Below the pieces are notes generated by a model that was given only the letters and a program-made list of their open reading frames with translations, ran no database searches and was not told the origin of the DNA. A program made the translations under genes and the position numbers. Shown here in pieces: positions 29,150-40,978 of a DNA stretch of 64,000 bases (its first letter is position 1; each line of letters starts with the position of its first letter). The DNA comes from Eucommia ulmoides (Eukaryota > Streptophyta > Magnoliopsida > Garryales > Eucommiaceae): the NCBI GenBank assembly GCA_016647705.1, contig CM028334.1:8279546-8343545 (forward strand), in the 5' to 3' direction.

Positions 29150-32080
29150 TATTCAAAGTTATCTAGAAGTAGAAGCAGTAAATCATGTTTATTTTCTATA
29201 ATCAGATGTCACGACAAATTTTGAGAGAAAACTGAAACACAAAACACCACCTTATTGTTTGTTATAATACATTTCATTTAAATATAATATAGTGTCCCAA
29301 CAATGGAGCTGTATTTTAAAATAAAATGAACAATGGACCTTATTAAAATTGAACTTAAAGGCCAATTAATAGTACCCTAATAGATATAATAAAATCAATT
29401 GAAAAAAAAGAAGAAGACAAATATGATAACCATCATTTGAAACGACATCGTTTTATGATAAAACGTCGTCATTTCGTCTTGGCTCCAAACCAAAAAGAAC
29501 ATCCCACTGTGTGTTTTGGTGTTTTGGTAGAAAAAAAAAGGCTTTATTCTTTTGATATTTGTCCCGCTTGTGGAAATCCCTCTTTCCTTACATGTTCATT
29601 CATCAACCTAAAAGAACCCTCCCATAAGACCAAAGGCCACTATCGCTCACTTTGTTGTGCCAATATCTCCCATCACCGTTCAAGAACGGCTAGGTAATCT
29701 GAAAATGACGGACATGTAATCTAACATTTAATTCATCTTTTTTATACTGCACAATCGTCAAAACTCTACCAGATCTTCGACGACTCTAGTATTCTTGCTC
29801 CTTCAATCTTTCTCTACACTGCGAAGCCGTGACCTAAATCGAAAGATCAAGAGCTCGATTCTGCTCCGAAGGTCTACATCTCGCAATTCTGCTGCTCACA
29901 ATTGATTTCTAGTTTCTTCTTATCATTCCCATCATGAAGCTTCTAAACCCAATAGTCGGTGTACGGCTCGAACCCTACCTCTGATGTGGTTTGTTCAAGC
30001 GTTTCTTTTGATCCCAAACTATTCTATCGGCTATCGAAATCAATGAACATTTGTTTTTTGTTTCTCTCTCTTTTAATTGTTCATCTAAAAAAAAACCTAG
30101 AATCTACGATTTGTCTAATCGTGCTTCAGCTAGGATGGATCTCCTACCCAGGTATGTTGTTCTCTTGAAGCTACAAAAATTCCAATTTTCAACTTATATT
30201 GATTTGTTTTTAGGCATTCTTCTCTACTAATGAAGAATTAGTTCATGGTTACCAATGAAGTTGTTCAGAATGTTGTATGTTCTTATGATTCTGCTTCTTA
30301 ATTTTTTGTATTTTTCAATCAAAAGGACGGTATATAATTATTGATTTTCTTTGAGGACTTCTGACCATAAATATGTGTCTGTGTATTCTTGATTTTGTAT
30401 CGCAAAGTGTTTATCTTCCCATTATTGTCTCTTAATTTTTTTTGAAGCAAAACAAAACATATTTTTCCCACCCATATTTTCTTTCTGCTCCCAGTTTTCT
30501 ATAACCATGAACTCAAATCTGAGAAGAGAGAAATACTAATCAAACAGGGCCATAGGGGAACTCTTTCTAAGTAATTTCTGGTTGCCTTGTCATGATATAA
30601 TTTTGCTATAAAGGTTTTGTATTAAAAACTTAAATCGGTTTTGAACAATTCAAATCTAATTCCAAGTATACTTTATTAGACTTGAGAATCTTGTCATTAC
30701 ACAATAATTCTTAATATAGATGAATATCGTTTCATTGTTTATGCTAATGTTGATTAATCATGTTTCAGCAAGTGTGTGGTAGCAAAAGATATGTCAAGAG
30801 CTAAAAATTGGGTTGCACTTCCTATGAACTTTGAGATATTCATTGCATGTTATTTTGTTTTTCCCCAATATAGGGGAAAAGACTACATGGCATATCCACT
30901 TTGTCTTAAGATTCATCTGGCATTCTCATTTCCGCTTCATGCATGGATAATAGGTATTTTTGATTTCCCGAATTAGAATTTTCTACTAATTTGGATTAAC
31001 ATCCAAAAAAGAAAGCACTCTGCGAAATAATTAAACCGCTAGTATTAATCTCATCCCAAATCATGATTGAATTACTTACTTTATACTTTTATATCTTGTT
31101 GTATAAGGATATACCTTTATAATGCATTTCAACTTCAAAATGGTCTAGTGAGATCATTCTCTAGGTGCCGAATTGGAACATTTTTTGTCAAGCTAATCCT
31201 TTTTTTCCCCTTTTCAATCAAGTGTTGCATCATTTAGGGTTTAGGCTTGTGGTACTCTTGATTATATAGTGTTGATTTTGATTGGTGCAATTACAATCAT
31301 CAATAATCGAAATGCTGAAGTGAAGCCAAGTGATGATGGTCCTGAACATAGCGAAGACCACAATACTTGTAGACAACATGTGAATGATTGACTAATGCTC
31401 CAGCACTTGAGTTGATCTTCCTCATATATATTCTGCACATGTTTACCTGAGTTGTTTAGCCTGGTGATGGATTGACTAATGATGAAGTAGGTAATTGGAA
31501 GTTAGAACCTGGGATAACCATTATTATGGGTTAAATGATGCGGGCAAAGAATTTGCAAGGAAGATTACTAACCAAAAGTTGTTGGATTTCTTGAATGAAC
31601 TCCATGATAGTTCTTGGTAAGGACTCCCTTATATTCATTTTTAACGTGGATAACTTGTTTCTTTTGAATGATGTTGGCCTTAATGATTTTTTTTATGCAT
31701 ATGCATATGCAGATTAGAGGAGATTTACATACCTATTTGATGAGAGATCCAGGGGCCACAAAAAATCAACTTCGAAGGCATATAATCAATGCAGATGAAG
31801 ATTGAATTAAGTTGGATGAAAATTGAGAAAAATATGGCATGTTCTTATTTTGTTGATGGAGTATTAAACTTTAGAAATATGATTTTGTTAGTAGTTTTGG
31901 TTACAAGAAGTTTTTAGTTTGTGAATCTTGTTTCGGTTGTACTTATTGGGGAACAAAAATAAGTTGACATTATTTTTTGGTTAATATATTCGTTAATGTT
32001 CTTTTTGGTTATTATTTACTTTTGTGTCTTTGGTAGTTTGAGTTATTTATGTATTTTGTATTGTAATGAATTTGTGGTGT
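29150..32080. other. Unassigned AT-rich region, possible decayed gene
   Basis: No family is recognised. A short inverted repeat (ACGACATCGTTTTAT / ATAAAACGTCGT) lies at 29441-29472. ORFs of 60-86 residues occur at 29437-29697 (+), 29959-30168 (+) and 30776-30976 (+), and short open pieces such as DAGKEFARKITNQKLLDFLN near 31545 look protein-like but are not linked into a convincing model. This could be an old gene body or the interior of the CACTA-like element ending at 32486. Confidence 0.4.
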
Positions 32081-32084
32081 TATT

Positions 32085-32486
32085 ATTTGGATTTAGCGTA
32101 TTTTGTTATTTTAAATTAAAAAAATAAAATTGGATACCCTTTGAGGTACTAAAAATTGTCTCATAAAATAAATAATAAACTTATTGGGGCACTAAAAAGT
32201 GTCATAATATAGTTTTTAAATAACACTTTGTAGTGCCCTAATATATATAATTTAAAAAATATAAAATGTTATCGAGGTAATATATGGTGTCCTAATAACT
32301 ATTTTAAAGAAAACTTATTATTACCTTAACAAGTTCAAACAAAAAAGGCAATATATAGTGCCCTTATAACCTATTGAGATAGATTTTACGGGGCACCAAT
32401 CCAAGTGTTCCAAAAAGTCCAAGTATTGCAATAAGGGGTTTGTCGCGACACTTTTTCGTGCCCTGATAGACCATTTTTGTTGTAGT
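32085..32486. mobile_element. CACTA-like transposon 3' end with subterminal repeats
   Basis: Ends GACCATTTTTGTTGTAGTG, the reverse complement of a CACTACAACAAAAATGG-type terminus. In the preceding 400 bases a motif of the form GGGGCACTAAAAAGTGTC recurs in several orientations (near 32185, 32245, 32295, 32360, 32385 and 32450), as expected for subterminal transposase sites. The other end is not found, so the element is truncated or the left end has decayed. Confidence 0.65.
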
Positions 32487-32615
32487 GTGTAAGCTTTGGA
32501 AGTTGACGCTTGAGCATTGTTTTTTCATCTTTTTCTTATGGAGTTGGTCTTTCTATAAGCTCCACAATTTTATAACAATTAATAATGTTTCTTCTACTGC
32601 GAATTACCAGGAATG

Positions 32616-32617
<2 letters not shown>

Positions 32618-32661
<44 letters not shown>

Positions 32662-32663
32662 TT
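32618..32663 (+). repeat. (TTA)n microsatellite
   Basis: About 15 copies of TTA, adjacent to the kinase exon remnant. Confidence 0.95.
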
Positions 32664-32689
32664 CTAATTCAATTGTTTTTATATTGCTC

Positions 32690-32776
32690 GACAAGTTAGA
32701 TGTCTTTAGATTGGGAGTCATTCTGTGGGAACTAGTAACCGAGTCGATCCCATGGAACAACCTCAACAACTTATGG
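32690..32776 (+). pseudogene. Exon fragment of a Raf-like MAPKKK protein kinase (subdomain IX)
   Basis: Twenty-nine codons read DKLDVFRLGVILWELVTES then IPWNNLNNLW and stop at a GT splice donor. Plant Raf-like (CTR1/EDR1-type) kinases have 'KSDVYSFGVILWELVT..IPW..LN' here, ending at a conserved exon boundary after 'LN.MQ'. The Ser after Lys is Leu and 'SFG' is RLG, so it is decayed. No other kinase exon is found nearby: the CACTA end lies 200 bases upstream and a copia element 420 bases downstream. It is either a gene broken by transposons or a fragment captured by one. Confidence 0.75.
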
Positions 32777-32817
32777 GTATCACATTTTTCTTTCTCCATA
32801 ACAACCGAGGTCACTCT

Positions 32818-33020
32818 TTTTAAGGGAGTATTTCGTTGATGGATTTTAGGTTAGGAGACGTTTTGATTTTGATAAGAGATTTTTGAATTTCGTACGTTAA
32901 CATTAATTCTTTGTTTCGGGTACTTCAAAAATGAATTTTTGAAATTTGTTGCAAGTTTTAAATGGGATTTAAAGAGAGTGAAATGATATCTCCAAATACC
33001 CTCTTAAGGAGAGAAAAATT
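32818..33020. mobile_element. Possible small MITE-like repeat
   Basis: TTTTTAAGGGAGTATTTCG at the left and CCAAATACCCTCTTAAGG at the right form an imperfect inverted pair about 190 bases apart. No target duplication was confirmed. Confidence 0.3.
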
Positions 33021-33198
33021 ACATCTCCGAATACCCAAACAACAAATTTGCAAGTGAGGAAATAATGTCTAAATTCAATGAATTATAAATTCAAGCATTC
33101 TTCATTTATTAAATTCACTAGCAAAGTGCACTCTTAATTTATCAAATTCCATATGGGCACATTTGGGTAAGGTAATTTGAATTAAATGTTTCAATTTT

Positions 33199-33676
33199 TG
33201 AAAATTGGCTCAATTTGGTAGACTCTTTTTTAACCATTTTGGAGACTTTCATGCATGTGCATGCATTTAAGCAAGAAAAAGAAAAAAGGTAATAAATGAG
33301 GGCTCAATTTGGTTAAAATTATAGGCTGGTTTTTTTCTTCTTTTTGCGAGTTGATTTTCCTTTTAAAAAAGCCTTTGGTTGAATGTAGATGTATGGAAGT
33401 GTATTAAAAATTCCAAAGAGGAACTTTGTGTGCCCAAAGATAGTGTATTTGTTGAGAGTGTCTTTTTCTTGAGAGATTTTATTGTTAGTTATTGAGTTCA
33501 AGAGATTATCTCCCATGTATAAATTTTCTTCATATTAGTAAAATCATTCATTGTCTTTACCCGTGGACGTAGGCAAATTGTGTCAAATCACGTTATATCT
33601 CACGTCCTTTTTATTGTTATTTTCTTTGCTTTCACATATTCTCTATATTCATATTTTTGTTGCTCTGAGCACGACA
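33199..33676 (+). repeat. 5' LTR of the copia element
   Basis: Begins TGAAAATTGGCTCAATTTGG and ends TGCTCTGAGCACGACA. It matches 39952-40438 along its length, e.g. 'cccaaagatagtgtatttgtt' and 'caaatcacgttatatctc'. Confidence 0.9.
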
Positions 33677-33678
33677 AA

Positions 33679-33692
33679 TGGCATCAGAGCCC
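33679..33692 (+). other. Primer-binding site, initiator Met-tRNA type
   Basis: TGGCATCAGAGCCC lies two bases after the LTR. Plant copia elements have TGGTATCAGAGC at this point. Confidence 0.85.
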
Positions 33693-33753
33693 AAGGTTCA
33701 ATGGTTTCGCAAAATATGAAATAGATAAGTTTAATAGAGAGAATGACTTTAGC
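33693..33753 (+). pseudogene. Copia gag, first codons (before the nested insertion)
   Basis: GFAKYEIDKFNRENDFS matches the copia gag start '..KYEIEKFNG.NDFSLW'. The next residues (Leu-Trp-Arg-Ile-Lys) are found only beyond the nested element at 38410. The expected ATG is one base out of frame. Confidence 0.75.
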
Positions 33754-35519
33754 CCCCAAACTTAGAATTTTGCTAGTTCTCGAGCAAAACACTAACACTA
33801 ATCTAAACTAACTAATGAACTAACAAACTAAAAATGAAAAATTTAAACACAAAAAAAGTACATGCACGTAAATACAAAGTTCAATCGAAAGGACCAATTT
33901 GTTTCGCCCTCAACATTGCTAAATCTGATCAAGTTCGGGAAGTAACCCATACCAAGTGGTGTTCTAGAATTTCAACGATCAATAACAATAAAAACCATTC
34001 TAGATACATTTGAAGTGTGTGTGTGAGAACTCAAATGTGTAACTATTCAACTACCGGATTCGATTATTCAATCGTTAAGCTCATAGCTTAAACCGTTGAA
34101 GGATTTAGAAAAATCATACGCTTGATTGGAGTTTACTATCTACTAATGTAGGCTCGGATATTCACAGAGATCAATAGGGCTTGGTTTGACTTTGGAGAAC
34201 GACCAGGGGTATCACTGGAATTGAAAATAGATAATCGTTTTAATTGAACGATACCCGAGGTAAAATCGTTTGTCGCTATCCTCTCTCATGACCCCACACA
34301 TTTAAAGTACAACTCTGAATGAGAATTAAAGATGTTTGTATTCACTTGTTGAAAGAAAAGAAAATGAAAACGATATTCACGTTTGTTTGTTTTTTTTTAA
34401 TAACATATTCCTAAATTAATTCGAATTATTATAGTTTTAGGAGAGTGCAAAAAGAAATTAGAGAAACACACCCTCAAACTTATTCAAATTTATAAAATTT
34501 TAGGAATATGTAAAAGAAAGAAATTGTAGAAACACCCTCCCAAACTTATTTTAGGAGCGTGCAAAAAGAAATACGAACGTGACAAGTGAATACACTAATA
34601 CTAAATCAATAAAAAATTGTCAAAAACCCGACTGCTCGCTTGATTTCACTCAAATTTTGAAAATTAGGCTTAGCGACATTGGGTTAAGAAAAATTTAAAT
34701 GAAATGAGTATTTGAACGTTTTCAAAATTGATTACGTTATCGGCTTTGACAGGGGAAATAAAGAATGAAAATTTTTAGGTTAGCTACATCGGTTCAAGCA
34801 AAAAAATGATGGCCTAAATCACATTTCTGGAATTACCTTACCTAGGATTCCGCCTCAAGTTTCCCCCAAATCAAGTTCTAGTTTCCTCATTTTCTATCAT
34901 GAGCTTATTATTGAATAATCAGCGTCTAATCATTCAGATAATTATACATTGAATTCAAATGTCGTGCGATTTTAGGATCAAGATAATTTTTACCCAATCG
35001 ACATGTTAAGCACACAAAACACACAAGAAATGTATTACCCCCGACCTCAATATGTAATTAGGGGATCATTCTCATCATCGGGACTTGGCCCAAATGAACT
35101 CATTATCTAAACATGCAAACATAGGTTCATACATACACAATTCTAAACTAAATCTAATACTAACATACATAAATTAATCTAACACTACTCATGCAAAAAC
35201 AAAAATTAAACTAACTAAACTAAAAATTTAAAAACTAAAACATTCATTAAAATAATAAAATACATACATAAACATAATTTTGTACATTAAAACTTTTGCA
35301 TTCTTTTCAAAAAAAAAAAAATAATGATTCATCATTTTCTACAAAAAAAAAAAAATCAAAATGGATGAACATCCACTAAACTAACATCCATTCCATCTCA
35401 ATACATGCTTGAACAAAAGAAGTGCTCCAAAATCAGCGAACCCAATAAACATATAGTATTAATGCAAACAAAATGAGTTTAACACATGCCTAGGGAATAA
35501 GACTTATTCCCTACTGTTC

Positions 35520-35640
35520 ACCTGACAGAGAATTCCTATCCACCACTATCACGTCGGGATGGAAATTATGGCGATTGAAAAAAGTGTGGCGACAATGCTG
35601 AAGCGGTCGCACATGAACCTGTGGATTTGATCTGGTGCAC
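35520..35640 (-). pseudogene. Residual C-terminus of the transposon-protein ORF
   Basis: The minus strand reads a short piece resembling the end of the 1347-2540 frame (…IKSTGSCA…FPSRRDSGG-like) followed by 'ggtgaacagtaggg'. The domain proper is deleted. Confidence 0.5.
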
Positions 35641-36119
35641 ACACTAATTACAATGTTTCAACAAAATATGAACAATGTAGCATGCAATTTTGTTTCACAC
35701 AATTTGACAATCCATAGAAACTAAGTTATCACCAAAAATCAAACCAAAATCCCAAAGTGATAAAGAAAATCGCAAAAATAGGGTCAATGAGTTTTGGGCA
35801 AAACTTCAAAATCCAATGATAATCATGCAAACCAACCAATAATTTCAAAAAGTAGATTAAATTTGAGATAAAAGAAACTTACTTGTTGAGAATTTATGGT
35901 CCAATTGAAAGAGAATGAAGAAAACGCACCGTTCACGCAAAAACCCTAAAATTTCGGAAATAGGGGTGGAGATCCGATTCTTGGTGGTTGATTCGTGATG
36001 GAAATGACTACTTTTGATAATGGAAAGATGATTTTTGAGTATTGGAACGGTTTGGAAGTGAGATTTTAGAGAGAAGGTAAAGGGGGAAGGAGCCTTGCAA
36101 TTTTTAATTTTTAACCAAT

Positions 36120-36480
36120 GGGTTGTTTTAACTACAGAAGGTCCATCGCCTAGGTGGTGGAGCCCTTTTTTTTTGAAAACAAACCTTTCTGACGTTTATT
36201 CGCCTAGGCGAATTTACGCCAGTGTGAAAAACATTGGTTTCTGACGTTAACCCGCCTAGGCGGTGGTTTTTTTCGCCTAGGCGAAGTTATGCCAGTGTGA
36301 AAACTCAGCCAATTGCACTATTTTCTCCTAGGCGGTACAGAGTATTTTAAAAAATTGTTGCATTCTGGAGTTTGACCACCTAGGCGGTAGGTTCACCGCT
36401 TAGGCGGTGGGCCGTTTTGCTGATAAAACACACAACCTGTAATTTTACCGCCTAGGTGGTGGGCCTGCAGCTCCTTCTTT
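36120..36480. repeat. CCGCCTAGGCGG motif cluster, internal domain of the nested element
   Basis: About ten copies of CGCCTAGGCGG or one-base variants, for example GCCTAGGCGGTGG near 36251 and CGCCTAGGTGGTGG near 36450, each about 15 bases and self-complementary around CCTAGG. Equivalent in position to 385-720. Confidence 0.85.
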
Positions 36481-37029
36481 ATGTTTTTCTCAAATTTTCA
36501 AAATACGACTCCACCCCGTACGTTTCCACTTCACTTGTTCAACATGTTTAAACGTGAAACACTTCCCCAAGCGTCCATATTCCTAAATTCATTTCCGAAC
36601 ACATTCTGAAGCCATGCCGGCTTCCAAAAAGAATAAATAATAAAATAAATAGTAAAAAAAATCGGGTAATTTGATACCCTTAGTTTCATTTCAAAAACAT
36701 TGGACTTGCTTTACCGTCCCCAGCTGGATTTACGTGTTACTAAGTATTTTTCACCAAAATTCCCCATAGACAAAGAATTTGGGCTCAAATGCTCAGTTGG
36801 ATCAAGATCACGACTTGAAGTCGGCTTCTCCTCTCAGTCCTTATCATTTTCAATATAAGCTCGATCTCGGGATTGAGAATTAAGAATTCTAATCTTCTTC
36901 ATCGTTTCTCGCACGGCTTAATCACACTAACACAATAAAACAAAAATTAAAATTAAAAACAAAACAAAATAAAAGTTGGGATTAACAATCGACCACTTAG
37001 TTGAAATATCAACTTAAAATTCACACTAT

Positions 37030-37046
37030 TCCCCGGAAACGGCGCT
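37030..37046 (-). other. Primer-binding site of the nested element (Asp-tRNA type, mutated)
   Basis: The minus strand reads AGCGCCGTTTCCGGGGA, differing in two places from the TGGCGCCGTTGCCGGGGA site known in Athila/Tat-type elements. It lies seven bases inside the LTR end. Confidence 0.75.
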
Positions 37047-37053
37047 AAAAACT

Positions 37054-38409
37054 TGGTAAAGCGTAAAATACACCGCTACTTACTCTCGCAAGTATACGAG
37101 GTCTAAGTTCTAATATAGTGGATCTTGAAGATCGGATATCGTTCCCACAGAGAAAAGTGTGAATAATTGAATACCGCAATTTACGTAGTCTCATGTTATC
37201 CTGACGATTAAAGACATGATTTAAAATTAAACTAAGCTAAACTATAATTAGTGGGTTAATCTTAACTAAGTTGATTAATTAGGGATTGATTTCATTCAAT
37301 TAATACATGTTTGATTTCGTTTAGTTAACAATAATGGAGTTTAGTTATCCGACAATCTCGGTTTGTAAATTCCTCCGCCACCTCTTCCGAGTGTAAGACG
37401 AGGGAATACGCGACTTCGTGTCGACGAAGAGGTCCCCCTCAATGTCTTAACGACTCTAGGCCGCGTGAGTCTTGACCCAACGTCATCGATTGCACTCTAA
37501 TTAACGCCCCCCTGGGTCGTTAGGTCGTAACGATGTGTTTACCCTAATCCGAATCCAGGGTTACCTCTCCCGAGTATCAAACCCTAGTTTCTCAAATCCA
37601 ACCCTAATACCATTACAAGCATACTAAGATCGTCATCAAATGATAAACACAATCAGATTTAAAAACAACAACTGTTAAAGAAACGTACATTAAACCAAAC
37701 GAGTATTTACACAACTACATCTATCCCTAACTAATCTTTAATTAAACTAACATATTCTTAGCGAATACAATATTAAATCAAGAGGAGATCATCAATATCA
37801 ACAATAAACATTAAGTACAAAGATGGAAACAAGGGAAGAAAAATCAAATCTCAAAGTGGAGTAGTCCACTTTCGCCAAAGAACAATCCTCCCGAGCTTCC
37901 TCTTCTCCATTGATGAACTTCCTCTTCTAGCTGTTCAAGAAATGGCCAAGAATACTTCCTAAAACTAATCTAATCTACTTCATAAATTATCTAATCCTAA
38001 CTAAGGTGAAAAGGAGCTCTCAAAATGTCAACCAGTTCTTTTACAATTGGGGGAGAAAGGGGTTAAGTCGGTTAAGCTTCTGTCGGATCTTCACCTAGGC
38101 AGTGGTTTCTCCGCCTAGGCGGTGGCTGCTGGCACAATATTCTGACGTTTTCTCGCCTAGGCGGTGGTTCAACACTTCAGCACTCCAACGTTCTGACTCT
38201 TTTCTGCCTAGGTGGTGGTCTTCATGCACCGAAACCCAGTTCTTCATGTTTTGTTCACCGTTTCTCCACCGTTTTCGCTTGTTTATTGCCCGTTAACGTC
38301 CTTTCACCTGTTTTACACTAAAACAAACTAAAACGCAATTAAATATAATTAATACGCTTGAAAACTAACAAATTCGGTTTCAAAATAGATATGTATTTTA
38401 CACCTATCA
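37054..38409 (-). repeat. 5' LTR of the nested Tat/Athila-like element
   Basis: On the minus strand it begins TGATAGGTGTAAAATACAT and ends TTTTACGCTTTACCA. It is colinear with the LTRs at 4181-5667 and 52716-54434. Confidence 0.88.
38090..38225. repeat. CCTAGGCGGTGG motif cluster in the nested LTR
   Basis: Four copies of CGCCTAGGCGGTGG or a close variant at about 38092, 38112, 38153 and 38206, in the promoter-proximal part of U3. Confidence 0.85.
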
Positions 38410-39065
38410 GTGGCGTATCAAAATACGAGCACTTTTGTGACAACCAGGTTTGGCAAAAAAAAAAAAAATTGGATGGAGATGAGGTATCTAAATTATCCAA
38501 GGAGTAGGCAACAGAAATGGAAGAAAAGGCATATAGTGCAATTCAACTGTCTCTTGTGGATGCAGTCCTCAGGGAGGTTGCAAACGAATAAACAACGAAG
38601 GGGCTATGGAACAAGCTAGAAAACTTGTATATGACAAAATCTCTCATGAACCAGTTGTATTTGAAGCGACGGTTGTATACTCTTAGGATGGAGATGGCTA
38701 TGTCCATACATCAACACCTTAATAATTTTAATCGAATTATTATGGATTTGAAAAATGTCGATGTCAAGGTTGATGAGGAGGACCAAGCTCTTATTCTTTT
38801 ATATTCACTACTAATATCTTATGATTCCTTTGTTAATTCCATGTTATATGAATGGAATTCAATTTCCTTGGTCGGCGTCAAGGTTCCTTAAACTCAAAAA
38901 AGGTAAGGACTAAATTGAATAGCGAAGGTAATGATGATCAGGATTCAAGTCTGAACGGTTCCAAGAAAGGTGACAATAAATCAAAGAAAAATATTAATTG
39001 TTATTATTATCATTAGTTTGGGCATTACAAGTCGAAGTGTCTAAAGCTCAAAAACCGTGAAGGTC
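38410..39065 (+). pseudogene. Copia gag, main part (UBN2-like) and degenerate zinc knuckle
   Basis: Gag resumes right after the nested element with codons for Trp-Arg-Ile-Lys, then LDGDEVSKLSKE, AYSAIQLSLVDAVLREVAN, LYMTKSLMNQLYLKRRLYTL, HQHLNNFNRIIMDLKNVDV and EEDQALILLYSLLISYDSFV. This is the UBN2/copia-gag pattern. Near 38998 CYYYH-stop-FGHYKSKC is the zinc knuckle with its second Cys lost (family: CxxCxxxGHxxxxC). Stops lie near 38505 and 38589, and a poly-A stretch near 38455 marks a frameshift. Confidence 0.82.
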
Positions 39066-39194
39066 AATAGATATATGTCGCGAGTCTGAAGCCCTCAATG
39101 GTTCATAAGCTTCAAGTTTTCGTTTTTAGAGACGAATATTGGCTTGGGTGAAGATTTACAATTTGTTTTTTCTTTTTACAAATTCACTCCAAAG

Positions 39195-39545
39195 ATAAGT
39201 GAATTTTAGATTCAGGTTGCTCCAATCATTTGTCCCCTAATAGAGATGTGTTTGCTACCTATGATTCAATTAATGGTGATATAGTCTTGATGGGTGATGA
39301 TACTTCCTGCAAGATTGTTGGGATAGGTGCAATTCGGATCCAGTTGCATGATGGATCTCTTATAACATTGACGGGTGTCCGTCATGTACCAGATTTACAG
39401 AAGAGTCTTGTATCCTTGAGCAGTTTGGATTCCAAATACTACAAGTTCTCTGTGAGAGGTGGAGTTTTAAAGGTGAGCAAATGAGCCGTAACAATGATGT
39501 CAGGAAAAAATATTGGCAGCTTTTATGTTCTTTAAGGTAGTGCAG
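39195..39545 (+). pseudogene. Copia protease remnant
   Basis: Reads ILDSGCSNHLSPNRDVFATY, VLMGDDTSCKIVGIGAIRIQ, LTGVRHVPDLQKSLVSLSSL and GGVLKVSK, matching the copia protease with the intact Asp-Ser-Gly active site. A TGA follows at 39482-39484; sequence resembling the next stretch (SGKNIGSFYVL) continues in frame to a TAG. The domain itself is uninterrupted from about 39206 to 39481. Confidence 0.85.
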
Positions 39546-39951
39546 TTGGTATAACAGATGATTCAGGGTATCAGAAGAAGGTGGAGCTTCGGATAAGACA
39601 ATTAGATAAAGTGCAAGTTAGTACTCCAGTTCAGTCCGTGGAAGAAAATTTTCAGAGAAGACAGAATGGTCGTTCTTGAATAAAAAGCATAGATTTAGAA
39701 GCACTTATTGTGACAGAGAATATGTAGGTTCCATGTTCCAGATTTGTCAAATTACATGAGTCTGGTTAATGGATTTTGGATACATCGATTGATGTTTTGA
39801 AATGGATAGACAAGTTCAAAGAGCTCTTGGACTTGGTTGGAGTTAACCTTTAAAATTGAGATTGTGTTGGAGAAGACAACATGAGGAAAAATGTTCTCAA
39901 GTAAGGAAAAAAATGTTGTTAGCTTACAAATTTCACCATGATGAAGATCGT
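39546..39951 (+). other. Copia internal remnant; integrase, RT and RNase H deleted
   Basis: About 400 bases with only scraps of open frame separate the protease from the 3' LTR. None of the expected integrase or reverse transcriptase motifs (e.g. YVDDM) is present. Confidence 0.7.
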
Positions 39952-40438
39952 TGAAAATTGGCTTAATTTGGTAGAATTGTTTAGCCATTTTTGGAGACTT
40001 TCATGTGTGTGCTTGCATTTATGGAATAAGAATAAAAAGAGGTAATAAATGGAGGCTCAATTTGGTAAAAAATGTGGGTTGATTTTTCTTCTTTGAACAA
40101 TTTTGTGAGTTGATTTTGCTATTTAAAAGGGCATTTGATTAAATGGTAGATGTGTAGAACTGCATTGGAAATTCAAAAGAGGAATTTTGGGAGCCCAAAG
40201 ATAGTGTATTTGTTGAGAGAGTCTTTTCTTTGGGAGATTTTGTTGTTAGTTCTTAAATTTAAGAACTTATCTCTTATATGTAAATTTTTTATAAATTAGT
40301 GAAATCGTTCATTGTTCTTCACCCGTGGAGGTAAGCAACTTGTCCCTAATCACGTTATATCTCGTGTTCTTTTTATTGTCATTTTCTTTGCTTCCGCATA
40401 TTTTTTATATTCATATTTTTGTCGCTCCGAGCACAATA
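39952..40438 (+). repeat. 3' LTR of the copia element
   Basis: Begins TGAAAATTGGCTTAATTTGG and ends GTCGCTCCGAGCACAATA. It matches the 5' LTR at about 85 percent by eye. Confidence 0.9.
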
Positions 40439-40452
40439 TCATTATGTGAAGG

Positions 40453-40675
40453 GATTTGTAAATTTTTATTAACAAAATTTCTTAAGAAAAGTTTACGAAA
40501 TCTCTTCTCAATATGAAATATTTTCTTTAGATACTTCACTAGAACATACCATAAGGTTGTCTTTGGGTGAGGTATTAGAATAAGGAATTTCATTTTGAGA
40601 AGGATTCTGTAAATTTTTCTTAACAAATTTTTCTTAGGAAAAATTTACAAATCATGTCTCAAAATGAAATTCTCT
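40453..40675. repeat. Two successive foldback (hairpin) repeats
   Basis: 40453-40502: GATTTGTAAA..TTTACGAAATC. 40584-40675: arms of about 38 bases, GGAATTTCATTTTGAGA..TGTAAATTTTTC against GAAAAATTTACA..TCTCAAAATGAAATTC, with a 15-base loop. Both share the inner 'gtaaattttt..' phrase, so they are two copies of one foldback family. Confidence 0.8.
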
Positions 40676-40934
40676 CTTCAAATATCTCACTCGTCGGTAC
40701 AGCCCACCCCCGCCCCATCTTCTTCTTCTTCTTCCCTTTCTCCAGATCCATCGAGAAAGAGACAAAAAGAAAAGAGAAAGATGGGAAGAAAAAAAAAAGG
40801 CGACGGGGGTGGGGATGGGTGGCAGGTGGTAGTGGAGGGAGTAAATGTAATTTTTTTGAAAAAAAAAATTAAGGGTAATTTTTTTTTTTATACAAATAAG
40901 GGTGTTATTAAATTTTTGAGAAAATAAAAGAATT

Positions 40935-40937
<3 letters not shown>

Positions 40938-40974
<37 letters not shown>
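40938..40974. repeat. (TA)n microsatellite
   Basis: About 18 TA dinucleotides. Confidence 0.95.

Positions 40975-40978
<4 letters not shown>

Larger units (their letters stand above)
33754..38409 (-). mobile_element. Nested minus-strand Tat/Athila-like element lacking its 3' LTR
   Basis: On the minus strand it starts at 38409 with a 1,356-bp LTR, then a primer site, then an internal domain colinear with 1-4180 but lacking nearly all of the ORF, and finishes at the polypurine-type AAGTTTGGGGGC near 33754, exactly where a 3' LTR should begin. The 3' LTR and a few bases of copia gag are missing at the junction, implying one deletion after insertion. Confidence 0.85.
33199..40438 (+). mobile_element. 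Ty1/copia retrotransposon, deleted and interrupted
   Basis: Two similar LTRs (33199-33676 and 39952-40438), a Met-tRNA-type primer site just inside the left LTR, copia gag and copia protease in the right order. Integrase, reverse transcriptase and RNase H are missing between about 39560 and 39945. A minus-strand Tat/Athila-like element (33754-38409) splits gag. Without that insert the remnant is about 2.6 kb. Confidence 0.88.
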
